A stretch of DNA of 64,000 bases from Cohnella caldifontis (GTDB lineage: Bacteria > Bacillota > Bacilli > Paenibacillales > Paenibacillaceae), in the NCBI RefSeq assembly GCF_029360585.1, contig NZ_JAQZSJ010000023.1, positions 1 through 64,000 on the forward strand, written 5' to 3'. The notes below the pieces were generated by a model. It was not told the DNA's origin. It searched no databases and was given only the letters and a program-made list of their open reading frames with translations. A program made the translations under genes and the position numbers. How positions within the stretch are numbered: the first letter of the stretch is position 1; each line of letters opens with the position of its first letter. This document shows, one piece after another, positions 1 to 7,779 of the stretch.

Positions 1-50
1 CGCTTTATCGTCACCGCGCTAACGGCGACTTAAATAATATATCACAGTCG
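1..50. repeat. Possible 3' fragment of the interspersed structured element (third copy)
   Basis: The first bases contain CGCTTTAT, then ACCGCG..TAA..GCG and GCGACTTAAA. This is the order of short motifs in the second half of the elements at 901-997 and 50300-50438 (GCGCTTTAT...GCG-ACTTAAA). The partner arm would lie left of the window, so pairing cannot be tested. The match is short and may be chance. The rest of the 218-base stretch before bofA shows nothing else except the terminator at 192-219. Confidence 0.2.
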
Positions 51-191
51 AATCGCCCGGCGCAACAACTACTTATTGGAAATTTCGTTTTGCCTTCACC
101 GTTCGACTGCCGCCTTTTAGGCGCGAGATCAAATTTATCATAATTCCGCATGCCGAGTCAACGGCAATCTTTTGTTGAGTTGCCTATAAAA

Positions 192-219
192 GAAAAACCC
201 GTCACCATGCGGAACGGTT
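192..219 (-). terminator. Probable terminator after bofA
   Basis: On the minus strand AACCGT...ACGGGTT forms a short stem with one bulged G, followed by TTTTTCTTTT. It touches the bofA stop codon. The stem is weak, so this is a moderate call. Confidence 0.45.
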
Positions 220-485
220 CACGATGACAAGATCCATTGCAAACCCGCGATCAGCCCGATTCCGGGAAGGCCCAGCAGCATGACCGCGCCTATGGTGGCT
301 GGATTGAGCGGAATATACCAGCCGGTAATCCACCCCGAAAAGTTCAGCGCGTATATCGCCATGGCCGCGAGCACCAGATGGGTGCCGAACCGGGTGAACC
401 ATCCCGCGGGCAGTTTATGACGGATCAACATAAACGCCAGCCCGGCCGACGACAACGCCAGAACGGCCATCCATACCGTTTTCAT
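219..485 (-). CDS. bofA: Pro-sigma-K processing inhibitor BofA family protein
   Basis: Small integral membrane protein of 88 residues. In Bacillus BofA sits in the outer forespore membrane with SpoIVFA and holds the intramembrane protease SpoIVFB inactive until pro-sigma-K should be cleaved. Seen here: two hydrophobic helices (about residues 3-22 and 32-52) and the family-typical C-terminal stretch LLGLPGIGL. I place the start at the ATG at 485 because it overlaps the yaaL stop as ATGA and has GGGGG upstream; an upstream in-frame ATG would add a charged tail with no sense. Gene order recR-yaaL-bofA matches B. subtilis and supports the call. Confidence 0.85.
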   Translation of the reverse strand: MKTVWMAVLALSSAGLAFMLIRHKLPAGWFTRFGTHLVLAAMAIYALNFSGWITGWYIPLNPATIGAVMLLGLPGIGLIAGLQWILSS

Positions 486-742
486 CCGATTTTCCCCCGA
501 TTCTCCTCTTCGCGCGGTTCCACGCTCCACAGCGCTTTAGCCTTGCGCAGCAGCATGTCGAGCTTTTTCTCAGCGGCCTCCAGGGAGTAAATGGCATAAT
601 CGATATGGTCTTGTCCGAGCGCGTCGTGGAACCGCCACTGGGCGATGCTCAATTCCCGCTCTGCCTGCCGCACGTCATCCATCACCTCCATTCTTTCATT
701 CGAAACGTGCTTAGAATGCGATGATTTGTTCCCGATCCGCAC
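482..742 (-). CDS. yaaL: YaaL family (DUF2508) protein
   Basis: Soluble 86-residue protein of unknown function, largely helical and charged, with the family pattern of a middle segment rich in Glu and Leu (ERELSIAQWRFHDAL) followed by AIYSLEAAEKKLDMLL. GTG start at 742 with GGAGG about ten bases upstream. It overlaps bofA by four bases, so the two are probably translated together. The position between recR and bofA is the conserved place of yaaL in Bacillales; the annotation relies on that synteny plus the sequence pattern. No enzymatic motif is visible. Confidence 0.8.
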   Translation of the reverse strand: MRIGNKSSHSKHVSNERMEVMDDVRQAERELSIAQWRFHDALGQDHIDYAIYSLEAAEKKLDMLLRKAKALWSVEPREEENRGKIG

Positions 743-852
743 GGTAACTTCCCCTCCGTCCGTGGAAAGCGTATTGCCCGGTACACGACGGACAACCCAC
801 TACCATGTTTATACACGGATTTCGGAAACTAGAACCGGGGGGCTACGGACAC

Positions 853-876
853 AAAAAAACGCCCATAAAGGGCGTT
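853..876 (-). terminator. Terminator of the dnaX-ebfC-recR transcript
   Basis: AACGCCC TTTAT GGGCGTT followed by seven T on the minus strand (stem arms 858-864 and 870-876). It lies beyond the repeat element at 901-997, so that element is transcribed as the 3' tail of the recR message. Confidence 0.8.
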
Positions 877-900
877 CTTGACTCCCGATATCCTGTGAAG

Positions 901-997
901 AAAAAACTCCTATCGAAGCCTTTCGAAGATGAGCGACCGCGTTAAGCGGAAGTTTTGCGCTTTATTCCTATAGCGGACTTAAACTTCCTATAACGTT
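901..997. repeat. Interspersed structured repeat element, copy A
   Basis: About 97 bases immediately after the recR stop codon. A 38-base core (911-948, starting TATCGAAG and containing GAGCGACCGCGTTAAGCG) matches copy B at 50312-50349 with two differences. Flanking arms AAAACTCC (903-910) and GAAGTTTT (949-956) pair with one mismatch. A second helix GGAAGTTT (948-955) with AAACTTCC (981-988) uses the same bases, so the two helices exclude each other. The copy ends in TAACGTT like copy B. No coding content. Function and family unknown to me. Confidence 0.75.
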
Positions 998-1596
998 CAA
1001 AAAAGCTCCTGTCTGCCCTCCAGCGCCTTGGACAGCGTGACTTCGTCCGCGTATTCCAAGTCCCCGCCGACGGGCAGGCCGCGGGCGATCCGGGTCACCT
1101 TGATCCCGAAAGGCTTGACGAGCCGCGACAAATACATCGCCGTCGCTTCCCCTTCGATCGTGGGGTTCGTCGCCAGAATCAATTCCTGGACGCGCTCGTC
1201 CCCTAACCGTTTTACCAGTTCGGTAATGCGGATGTCGTCGGGTCCGACCCCTTCCATAGGAGAAATGGCCCCATGGAGGACGTGATACTGCCCCGTGTAT
1301 TCCCGGGTGCGCTCCATCGCCACAACGTCCTTAGGCTCTTGAACGGCGCAAATGACGGACATGTCACGCGTTTTGTCGGAGCAGATCCGGCATGGATCGG
1401 TATCGGTGATGTTGCAGCATACCGAGCAATAGGTCAGGTTGCGTTTGACGCTCACGAGAGCCTTGGCGAAATCGATGACCTCCTCCTCCTTCATGCGGAG
1501 TACGTAGAAGGCCAGCCGGGCGGCGGTCTTGGGACCGATCCCGGGAAGCCTGGAGAAGGCGTCGATCAGCTTGGCTATCGGTTCGGGGTAGAACAA
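997..1596 (-). CDS. recR: Recombination mediator protein RecR
   Basis: 199-residue DNA repair protein that works with RecF/RecO to load RecA on gapped DNA. Visible parts: N-terminal helix-hairpin-helix [17 protein letters not shown] (about residues 14-30), a four-cysteine zinc finger CSVCCN...CRICSD (about 57-73), and a Toprim domain ([17 protein letters not shown] and following). The length equals the family norm. The start is TTG at 1596 with GAGGAG nine bases upstream; no ATG fits. It follows ebfC in the dnaX operon, and its stop codon abuts repeat element A. Confidence 0.97.
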   Translation of the reverse strand: MFYPEPIAKLIDAFSRLPGIGPKTAARLAFYVLRMKEEEVIDFAKALVSVKRNLTYCSVCCNITDTDPCRICSDKTRDMSVICAVQEPKDVVAMERTREYTGQYHVLHGAISPMEGVGPDDIRITELVKRLGDERVQELILATNPTIEGEATAMYLSRLVKPFGIKVTRIARGLPVGGDLEYADEVTLSKALEGRQELF

Positions 1597-1618
1597 AGAT
1601 TTCGGCTCCTCTCCGATG

Positions 1619-1930
1619 TCAGAACAGGCCGGGGATTTTCATGCCGCCGGTGAATTTGCCCATGTCCTGGTTCGCCAATTCGTCCGCTTTGGAGATCGCG
1701 TCGTTGACGGCGGCCAGCACGAGATCCTGGAGCATCTCGACATCGTCGGGATCGACCGCTTCGGGCTTGATGACGATGTTGGTGACCTTCTTGTGCCCGT
1801 TCACGGTCACGGTCACCACTCCGCCGCCGGCGGAACCTTCGACCGTCTTGGTGCCAAGCTCTTCCTGAGCCTTCAGCATTTGCTCCTGCATTTTCTTCAC
1901 TTGCTTCATCATTTGGTTCATGTTGTTCAC
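1619..1930 (-). CDS. ebfC: YbaB/EbfC family nucleoid-associated protein
   Basis: 103-residue DNA-binding protein of the YbaB/EbfC family, which forms tweezer-like dimers and coats the nucleoid. The N terminus is a Met-rich amphipathic helix ([19 protein letters not shown]) and the central [20 protein letters not shown] strand segment is diagnostic. GTG start at 1930 with GGAGG ten bases upstream; an ATG three codons later is possible. The gap to dnaX is only 15 bases, so the genes are co-transcribed. The family's exact role is unsettled. Confidence 0.95.
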   Translation of the reverse strand: MNNMNQMMKQVKKMQEQMLKAQEELGTKTVEGSAGGGVVTVTVNGHKKVTNIVIKPEAVDPDDVEMLQDLVLAAVNDAISKADELANQDMGKFTGGMKIPGLF

Positions 1931-1945
1931 GGTAATACATCCTCC

Positions 1946-3727
1946 TCAATCGTCTTTAATGACCACCAAATCTTCGCCGAACAAGCGCAGCGCTTCCTCG
2001 ACCAGCGGCTCCCGCGCCGGCTCCGAACCGTCTTCGGGGAGCAGGCTCAGCTCCTCGCCCGCCGCGGCTTCCTCGCGGCTTCGCCCCGTATCCGCGGCCA
2101 GCGCCTCCTGCCATTCCTTCTGCATGACGGTCGCCAGAACGGCCGGCTGCCCCAGGACGGAAGCCAGCACGCCTTCGATCATCGCCTTGTTGGCGGGCTT
2201 CTCCGTCGTCTCCCGGTGAATCGTGTTCCGGAAGGCGACCAGCGCGGTCCCGTCCGCGAAAGCCGCGGGTTCGCCGTCCACCAGCCAAGCGTGGACCGTC
2301 ACCCGCTCTTCTTTCACGCGCTGCAGAATCTGCGGCCACTTGGCCAGCAGCTCCTTGGACGCCGGGGCATCCTTGGCGGCCGAGAACGCGTCCAGCTTGA
2401 CGCGGGTCCGGACCGCTGCGCGCGGCTGCTGCGAAGCGAAACCCGAGGAGGATCCCCGGCCGCCGCCGGATGCGGCAGCGCCGCTCCCGGAAGCTCCCGC
2501 TTGCACGCCGCCGCCCTTCAAAGCCGCCTCCAGTTTACGTTCCACTTCCGCCAAGCGAGCCTGAAGCTTCGCGGTTTCCGCGGCGTAAGAGGCGGAGACC
2601 GCGCCGGCCGGCTGAGCAGCCGCCTTCGGCGCTTCTCCTTCGGCGGACGCGGTGCACAGCTTAATCAGCGCGATTTCGAACATCGTCTGCGGATGGGCCG
2701 CGTATTTCATCTCCGTCTGATACCGGTTCAGCAGGTCGATGATGGAGAACAGCCGTTCACGCGAAAAGCCTTCCGCCAGCTTGCGCAGCTCCGCCGGATC
2801 GGCCACCCGGCCCGACGACCCGGCGGTCTCCGGGGCCAGCTGGGCCAGCAGCATGTCGCGGAAATAATGCATAAGCTGCTCGAGGCACTTGTCCGCGCTT
2901 TTTCCGGCCTTCATCATGTCGTCGATTTCCTGAAGAACGGCCGACACATCCCCGTCCCGCACAGCGGCGGCGAGGCGGGCGAACTGGTCGGAAGGAAGGC
3001 CGCCCGTCGCGTCGACCGCATGGCGGAGCGTGATCTCTCCTCCCGTAAACGCGGAAATCTGATCCAGCAAGCTGACCGCGTCCCGCATGCCGCCGTCGGA
3101 CAGGCGGGCGATGTACGCCAGCGCCTCGTCCTCCGCGCGCATGCCTTCATGCCCGGAAATTTCCCGAAGCCGGGCGACCTGCTCTTCCAGCGGCACCCGG
3201 CGGAACTCGAATCTTTGGCACCGGGAAATGATCGTCGGGGGCAGCCGATGCGGCTCGGTCGTGGCCAGCACGAACATGACGTGTTCCGGAGGCTCCTCCA
3301 GCGTCTTGAGCAGCGCGTTGAACGCCTCCGTGGTCAGCATGTGGACCTCGTCGATAATATACACCTTGCGCCGGACTTCCGTCGGCGCGTATTTCACTTT
3401 GTCCCGAATGTCGCGGATTTCCTCCACGCCGCGGTTGGAGGCGGCGTCGATCTCGACGACGTCCATGACCGCCCCGGAGGTGATCCGGACGCAGGAGGGA
3501 CATTCGTTGCACGGGTCCGGAGAAGGACCGTGCTCGCAGTTGACGGCCTTGGCCAATATTTTGGCGGCCGTCGTCTTGCCGGTGCCTCTCGGTCCGCTGA
3601 ACAAATAGGCATGGGAAAGACGGTTTTCCCGTATCGCGTTCTGCAGCGTCTGCACGATATGCTGCTGTCCGACCATGTCCTGAAATGTCTGCGGACGCCA
3701 GGCCCGGTACAGCGCCAAATGGGCCAT
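1946..3727 (-). CDS. dnaX: DNA polymerase III subunit gamma/tau
   Basis: 593-residue clamp-loader ATPase that also links leading and lagging polymerases. Visible: Walker A GPRGTGKTTAAK (about residues 45-56), the four-Cys zinc module CEHGPSPDPCNECPSC, Walker B/DEVH, sensor 1 ATTE and the SRC finger ISRCQRFEFRR, then clamp-loader domain III and a Gly/Ala-rich linker (near residues 410-435) before the C-terminal tau region. ATG at 3727 with GGGAG nine bases upstream. Length fits a full tau form; I see no obvious slippery stretch for a shorter gamma form. First gene of dnaX-ebfC-recR and just downstream of the SRP RNA gene. Confidence 0.97.
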   Translation of the reverse strand: MAHLALYRAWRPQTFQDMVGQQHIVQTLQNAIRENRLSHAYLFSGPRGTGKTTAAKILAKAVNCEHGPSPDPCNECPSCVRITSGAVMDVVEIDAASNRGVEEIRDIRDKVKYAPTEVRRKVYIIDEVHMLTTEAFNALLKTLEEPPEHVMFVLATTEPHRLPPTIISRCQRFEFRRVPLEEQVARLREISGHEGMRAEDEALAYIARLSDGGMRDAVSLLDQISAFTGGEITLRHAVDATGGLPSDQFARLAAAVRDGDVSAVLQEIDDMMKAGKSADKCLEQLMHYFRDMLLAQLAPETAGSSGRVADPAELRKLAEGFSRERLFSIIDLLNRYQTEMKYAAHPQTMFEIALIKLCTASAEGEAPKAAAQPAGAVSASYAAETAKLQARLAEVERKLEAALKGGGVQAGASGSGAAASGGGRGSSSGFASQQPRAAVRTRVKLDAFSAAKDAPASKELLAKWPQILQRVKEERVTVHAWLVDGEPAAFADGTALVAFRNTIHRETTEKPANKAMIEGVLASVLGQPAVLATVMQKEWQEALAADTGRSREEAAAGEELSLLPEDGSEPAREPLVEEALRLFGEDLVVIKDD

Positions 3728-3798
3728 GTATCGTCGCTCCCGTCTGGTTTTGCCGTTTCACTCCATTATACAACATCGGAGGTCAAACCACGAATACG

Positions 3799-3839
3799 AA
3801 AAAAGCACCCGGCGCCATATCGCACGCGCCAAGGTGCTT
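3799..3839 (-). terminator. Terminator after the SRP RNA gene
   Basis: On the minus strand GAAGCACC..GGCGCG and its partner GCGCC.GGGTGC form a long interrupted stem followed by TTTTTTC. It separates the SRP RNA from dnaX. Confidence 0.8.
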
Positions 3840-3875
3840 CAATCTCCCTGCGGAGAATTCGTTGATTTCGATAAG

Positions 3876-4143
3876 GACCGTGCACCTGCCCCCGATCGTT
3901 GGAAACCAGTCGCACAAACCCTGCCGCTCGGGCGGGGCACTCCTCCAGCACAAGAACGTCACCACTTACGGCTGCTTCCTTCCGGACCTGACCGGGTTCA
4001 TGGCCGTTCCTCGCGGAGGACCCTGCCTTCAACACGACAGAAGCTTGCCGATTCCTGCATCCCAAGACCTCAGACAGGAATTCAACCTCGCTGGAGCGGA
4101 TTGCGAGTTACAGGGCACCGCTACCTCCCCGTCTAGCACGGCA
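3876..4143 (-). ncRNA. ffs: Signal recognition particle RNA, large Bacillus type (scRNA)
   Basis: About 268 nt RNA that binds Ffh and targets nascent membrane and secreted proteins. The S-domain hallmark GTCAGGTCCGGAAGGAAGCA reads on the minus strand at about 3972-3991. The 5' end carries the Alu-domain sequence GCTAGACGGGGAGGTAGCGG and the 3' end GGTGCACGG, both as in the 271-nt B. subtilis scRNA, so this is the long form with an Alu domain. Ends are placed from the promoter at 4150-4178 (start about 4143) and from pairing of the two termini. The neighbour dnaX matches the Bacillus order, but tadA, which normally precedes it, is 46 kb away. Confidence 0.96.
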
Positions 4144-4149
4144 CAGATA

Positions 4150-4178
4150 AGTATAACGAATCGCCGCTCGATGTGCAA
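4150..4178 (-). promoter_or_regulatory. Sigma-A promoter of the SRP RNA
   Basis: TTGCAC (4178-4173), a 17-base spacer and TATACT (4155-4150) on the minus strand. The predicted start near 4143 coincides with the homology-defined 5' end of the RNA. Confidence 0.8.
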
Positions 4179-4201
4179 CCGAAGGGAACAGTTCCCTCCG
4201 G
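4179..4201 (-). terminator. Hairpin after the YhcN-type gene
   Basis: GAGGGAAC TG TTCCCTTC inverted repeat directly after the stop codon of the lipoprotein gene. There is no T-run, so termination here is unsure. Its distal edge overlaps the -35 box of the SRP RNA promoter. Confidence 0.35.
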
Positions 4202-4630
4202 TCACCTCGTCGAAGTCACGTGGATCGTGTACCGGGGAAAATTGAACCGCAGAACGGAAGCGGTCTGCCGCTCAACGGTCGAGATCCGGCGCGGATCCCA
4301 ATCGGGCCGGATTTTCACCGTCACGTACGCTTCGGCGCCGTTGAACGTGATGTTCGAACCCGCCACGCCCGGCACGTCGCGGATCGCGTCCCGCATCATG
4401 TTGGCGTCGTTCACGTAGTTCAAGGTCATGTGGCGGCCCGGAATCTTCGGATAGCTGTTGGTCGTTCCCAGAAATCCGTCGTCGCTGTAGCCTTGCGCTT
4501 GCGTTCGCCCGTTCGTCCCGCCTGCCGCGTTGCCGGCTCCGTTATTCGCGCCGCAAGCCGCAGTCAAAACGATGGCCGCCACGCACGCGAGCGCTTGGAT
4601 GAGCTTTGCCGGGGTCAATCGAATCCGCAT
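4202..4630 (-). CDS. YhcN/YlaJ family sporulation lipoprotein
   Basis: 142-residue exported lipoprotein. Residues 1-27 are a signal peptide with lipobox LTAAC, giving a lipidated Cys near position 26; a Gly/Asn/Ala-rich linker follows. The C-terminal half (YVNDANMMRDAIRDVPGV, then AYVTVKIRPDWDPRRIST) has the alpha-beta pattern of the YhcN/YlaJ family, whose characterised members are found in spores. Start ATG at 4630, with ribosome site AGGGAGG eight bases upstream; that site is the 3' arm of the hairpin at 4636-4673, so translation may depend on that structure. Specific function unknown. Confidence 0.75.
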   Translation of the reverse strand: MRIRLTPAKLIQALACVAAIVLTAACGANNGAGNAAGGTNGRTQAQGYSDDGFLGTTNSYPKIPGRHMTLNYVNDANMMRDAIRDVPGVAGSNITFNGAEAYVTVKIRPDWDPRRISTVERQTASVLRFNFPRYTIHVTSTR

Positions 4631-4635
4631 GAAAA

Positions 4636-4673
4636 AAACCTCCCTTTATCCGCTAGGATGCGAAGGGAGGTTT
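4636..4673 (-). promoter_or_regulatory. Terminator-like hairpin whose 3' arm is the ribosome site of the next gene
   Basis: Perfect 11-bp stem AACCTCCCTT-type arm (4673-4663) with its complement (4646-4636) around a 16-base loop, followed by seven T and then CATG. It looks like an intrinsic terminator for rpmE, but the arm AAGGGAGG is also the only Shine-Dalgarno site for the lipoprotein gene starting at 4630. It would therefore both limit read-through and mask translation. Confidence 0.75.
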
Positions 4674-4774
4674 ATCTCTATACGCCGGGATCCGTTCCCG
4701 AGGAAACCGGATCTTCATGACGACCGGGCGCGCCTTTCGGCGCTAACCGCGGTTCGCATGCATCCAGTCAGGCG

Positions 4775-4803
4775 CACCGGCAGGTGCTTGCCTGATTCGG
4801 ATC
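4775..4803 (-). other. Hairpin just after rpmE
   Basis: CAGGC..GCACC TGCC GGTGC.GCCTG two-step stem directly after the rpmE stop codon, without a T-run. It may protect the 3' end or aid termination; no firm role can be given. Confidence 0.35.
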
Positions 4804-5001
4804 TTACAGGCCGTATTTCTTCTTGAACTTGTCAACGCGTCCGCCGGCATCAATGAATTTCTGTTTGCCGGTGAAGAACGGGTGGCAGTTGGAACAAATT
4901 TCGACGCGGAGATTCGAACGAATCGAACCCGTTTCGAACGTGTTGCCGCATGCGCAGGTAACCGTCGTCACATGATATTGCGGATGGATGGCTTCTTTCA
5001 A
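4804..5001 (-). CDS. rpmE: 50S ribosomal protein L31
   Basis: 65-residue ribosomal protein of the large subunit. The sequence [19 protein letters not shown] begins at the usual L31 N terminus, so I choose the TTG at 5001 (AAGGTG six bases upstream) rather than an in-frame ATG ten codons earlier. Four cysteines (TCACG and CSNCH) identify the zinc-binding C+ type, which Zur-regulated C-minus paralogues replace under zinc starvation in Bacillus. No Zur site is evident. It sits next to rho as in B. subtilis. Confidence 0.95.
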   Translation of the reverse strand: MKEAIHPQYHVTTVTCACGNTFETGSIRSNLRVEICSNCHPFFTGKQKFIDAGGRVDKFKKKYGL

Positions 5002-5022
5002 GGGGTTCACCTTCTTTCTGCC

Positions 5023-5044
5023 CTGGAGCAACAGTCGGCTCCAG
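5023..5044 (-). promoter_or_regulatory. Leader hairpin upstream of rpmE
   Basis: CTGGAGC and GCTCCAG arms around an eight-base loop, ending about 20 bases before the TTG start. Could be an autoregulatory L31 site, but that is inference. Confidence 0.35.
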
Positions 5045-5065
5045 AGTGTATTGACACATAAGGCT

Positions 5066-5095
5066 ACTATAACACGCCTTCAGCTCAAAACACAA
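5066..5095 (-). promoter_or_regulatory. Possible promoter of rpmE
   Basis: TTGTGT, 18-base spacer, TATAGT on the minus strand. The -35 is a poor match to consensus. Confidence 0.45.
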
Positions 5096-5107
5096 CAACC
5101 AATTCGT

Positions 5108-6367
5108 TCAAACGAACGCCCGGCGAGTCGGGGGAACGTGCGTATACGAACCGATCGCGACGTCCGGCAATTCCCGCTTGCAAATGTCCAGCATCGCCTT
5201 CATGCCGTAGATCTCGCCCTGTGCCGGCGGAATCAGCGACAGGTAGGCGTCGGGATCGATGTTCAGGTTCCGCATCTGGATCAGCTTCAGCCCCGTTCGG
5301 CGCGCGAAACCGATCATCGCCTCGATCTCCTCTTCGCGGTCCGTCACGCCCGGCAAGACGAGGTAGTTGATCGAGGTGTATACGCCTTGGTCCGCCGCGT
5401 AACGAAGCGATTTCTCTACGTTTGCCAGCGTATAGCCGCGGGGCTTGTAATAGGCGTTGTAATGATCGTCGAGCGCGCTGATCGTGCTGACCCGCATCAA
5501 ATCCAGGCCGGCGTCCGTGATCGCCCGGATATGGTCGGTCAGCCCGGCGTTCGTATTGATGTTGATGTAGCCGTCCTTCGTGACTGCGCGAACCCGCCGG
5601 ATCGCTTCGATGATCGTCCGCGCTTGGGTGGAGGGCTCGCCTTCGCAGCCCTGGCCGAAGCTGATGATCGCGTCGGGCGCCGCTCGAAGATGCTCCAGCA
5701 TGATCGCCGTGACGTCTTCCACGCTCGGCTTGAATTTCAGCCGCGTCTGCGGCGAGGGAAATCCGCTGTCGTCAGGCTGCTCGGATATGCAGCCGAAGCA
5801 GCCGGCGTTACAGGCGAACGAAACCGGCACCGCGCCTTCCAGCCGCCGCAGAAACGTATTCGAAGCCGTCAGGCACTCGTATTCCAGCGCGCAATTGGAC
5901 AGATGCCGGTAAAGCTGGTTATCCGGATACGCCTTCAGCAGGCGGTCCACTTCGATTTCCAGTTCCTTGCGGTCGCAGTTCTCCGGATTCCAAGGCTCGG
6001 GGTCGTCCGTCGGATCGGCGGCGACATAAAAGCCGTCTTCCTTCCAAACCACCGCGGTATACCCGAATAGCGGAAACAGCTGCGACTTGTCCAATTTCAA
6101 GTATCCGGGCACATACAGCCGCGTGAACCCTTGAGGCAGCAAAGCCCCGACGGCCTGGTACCCTGCGGGCATCGCCTGCATTTCCCCGGTCTCCGGGTCC
6201 ATGCCGATCGCCCGGGTGCCGGGCAGACCGACCAGCGTGGCGCCGGCCGGCAGCGGAATCAGCTCGTCTTCCAGCAGTTCGACGAGATCGCCCCCGCTGC
6301 GCGCGATTCCATGCCACTCCGGATGATCGAACACGTTGCCCTTCTCGTCTGCGTAAACCAAATGCAT
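5108..6367 (-). CDS. Uncharacterised radical SAM protein
   Basis: 419-residue protein with a radical SAM core. The CxxxCxxC cluster motif is CNAGCFGC (about residues 203-210), preceded by VPVSFA. Further core features are ISFGQGCEGEPS and ININTNAGLTDHIRAITDAG. About 200 residues precede the core and carry no motif I recognise, apart from a segment rich in Pro/Trp and acidic residues (DPTDDPEPWNPENCDRKELE). ATG at 6367 with AGGAG seven bases upstream. It lies between rho and rpmE, where Paenibacillus relatives also carry such a gene, but no substrate is known to me. No maturase partner or precursor peptide is seen beside it. Confidence 0.8.
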   Translation of the reverse strand: MHLVYADEKGNVFDHPEWHGIARSGGDLVELLEDELIPLPAGATLVGLPGTRAIGMDPETGEMQAMPAGYQAVGALLPQGFTRLYVPGYLKLDKSQLFPLFGYTAVVWKEDGFYVAADPTDDPEPWNPENCDRKELEIEVDRLLKAYPDNQLYRHLSNCALEYECLTASNTFLRRLEGAVPVSFACNAGCFGCISEQPDDSGFPSPQTRLKFKPSVEDVTAIMLEHLRAAPDAIISFGQGCEGEPSTQARTIIEAIRRVRAVTKDGYININTNAGLTDHIRAITDAGLDLMRVSTISALDDHYNAYYKPRGYTLANVEKSLRYAADQGVYTSINYLVLPGVTDREEEIEAMIGFARRTGLKLIQMRNLNIDPDAYLSLIPPAQGEIYGMKAMLDICKRELPDVAIGSYTHVPPTRRAFV

Positions 6368-6403
6368 GGTGAAGCTCCTTTCCTCGCAGGCGCGGGAGAA
6401 CCT

Positions 6404-7708
6404 TTAGGAAGAGGCGCCCCGCGCCGGCCTCCGCCCGCCGCCCCCGCCGGGCGAGGGGACGCCGGAGGTATCGAGCATATCGAGAAACTCCCGGTTGCTT
6501 TTCGTGTTGGCGAGCTTTTTAAGAAACTGCTCCACGTACTCCTGCGAATCGTTCATGTTTTTGCGGATGGCCCACAGCTTCTCCAGCTCTTCCTTGCCCA
6601 GAAGCAGTTCTTCGCGCCGAGTGCCCGAGCGCCGGATGTCGAGCGCCGGGAAAATCCGCCGTTCCGCCAACTTGCGGTCGAGGTGAAGCTCCATGTTGCC
6701 TGTGCCTTTGAATTCTTCGTAAATGATGTCGTCCATCCGCGAGCCCGTTTCCACGAGGGCCGTGGCCAGAATCGTCAAGCTCCCTCCTTCTTCCACGTTG
6801 CGAGCCGCGCCGAAGAAACGCTTCGGCCGGTGAAACGAAGCCGGATCGATCCCCCCTGACAGCGTTCTGCCGGAAGGCGGCACGACCAAGTTGTAAGCTC
6901 GCGCCAGCCGCGTGATGCTGTCCATCAGGATCACGACGTCCCGTTTGTGCTCGACGAGCCGGATGGCCCGCTCCAGTACGAGTTCGGCGACCTTGATGTG
7001 ATGCTCCGGAACCTCGTCGAAGGTGGAAGCGACAACCTCGCCTTTGACCGAACGCTGCATGTCCGTTACTTCCTCTGGCCGCTCGTCGATCAGCAGGACG
7101 AACAAGTCGATGTCCGGACGGTTGGTCGAAATGCTGTTGGCGATTTCCTTGAGCAACAGCGTTTTGCCGGCTTTGGGAGGAGCGACGATCAGGCCGCGCT
7201 GGCCGAGACCTACGGGAGCCAAAAGATCGATGATGCGCGTGGACAATTTGGTAGGAGACGTTTCGAGCACAAGCTTCGATTGCGGATACAACGGGGTGAG
7301 CGCGGCGAAATGCAATCGTTCGGCGGCCGTTTCGGGCGGTTCGCCGTTAACGGCGTTGACTTGCAGCAAGCCGAAATACCGTTCGTTCTCCTTAGGCGCC
7401 CGGCATTTGCCGGATACGAGGTCGCCCGTCCTCAGGTCGAATTTGCGGATTTGCGACGCCGAGATGTAAATGTCTTCGGCGCTCGGCAAATAGTTGATCG
7501 GCCTTAGGAATCCGAAGCCTTCCTGCATGACGTCAAGAACGCCTTCCATGAACATGTGGCCGCTTCGTTCCGCCTGCGCCCGGAGGATGGCGATGATCAA
7601 TTCCCTCTTCTTCATCTGCCCGTACGAGGCGATCTGGTGTTCCTTGGCGAGCTTATACAGCTCCGTGAGCTTAAGCCCCTCCAAGTCTGACATTTGGAAA
7701 TCGGTCAA
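6404..7708 (-). CDS. rho: Transcription termination factor Rho
   Basis: 434-residue hexameric RNA helicase that terminates transcription and suppresses antisense RNA. N-terminal Rho-N helix bundle ([18 protein letters not shown]), cold-shock RNA-binding domain with GFGFLRP, Walker [12 protein letters not shown], Walker [17 protein letters not shown], and the Q/R loop region before a short Gly/Arg tail ([11 protein letters not shown]). The start is the TTG at 7708, five bases after AGAGGGA; an ATG five codons inside has no ribosome site. Follows murA with a 71-base gap lacking a clear terminator. Confidence 0.97.
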   Translation of the reverse strand: MTDFQMSDLEGLKLTELYKLAKEHQIASYGQMKKRELIIAILRAQAERSGHMFMEGVLDVMQEGFGFLRPINYLPSAEDIYISASQIRKFDLRTGDLVSGKCRAPKENERYFGLLQVNAVNGEPPETAAERLHFAALTPLYPQSKLVLETSPTKLSTRIIDLLAPVGLGQRGLIVAPPKAGKTLLLKEIANSISTNRPDIDLFVLLIDERPEEVTDMQRSVKGEVVASTFDEVPEHHIKVAELVLERAIRLVEHKRDVVILMDSITRLARAYNLVVPPSGRTLSGGIDPASFHRPKRFFGAARNVEEGGSLTILATALVETGSRMDDIIYEEFKGTGNMELHLDRKLAERRIFPALDIRRSGTRREELLLGKEELEKLWAIRKNMNDSQEYVEQFLKKLANTKSNREFLDMLDTSGVPSPGGGGGRRPARGASS

Positions 7709-7779
7709 TAGAATCCCTCTTTTGCTTACGAAATCGATCTTTCCCTAATAAACGTACCGTCTTGCCTTTTACCGTTGCC

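Noticed and set aside
1616..3865. 749-codon open frame on the plus strand
   Set aside because: It lies entirely antisense to dnaX and ebfC, is Arg/His/Gly rich as expected from the mirrored codon bias of a GC-rich gene, and has no ribosome site or recognisable domain.
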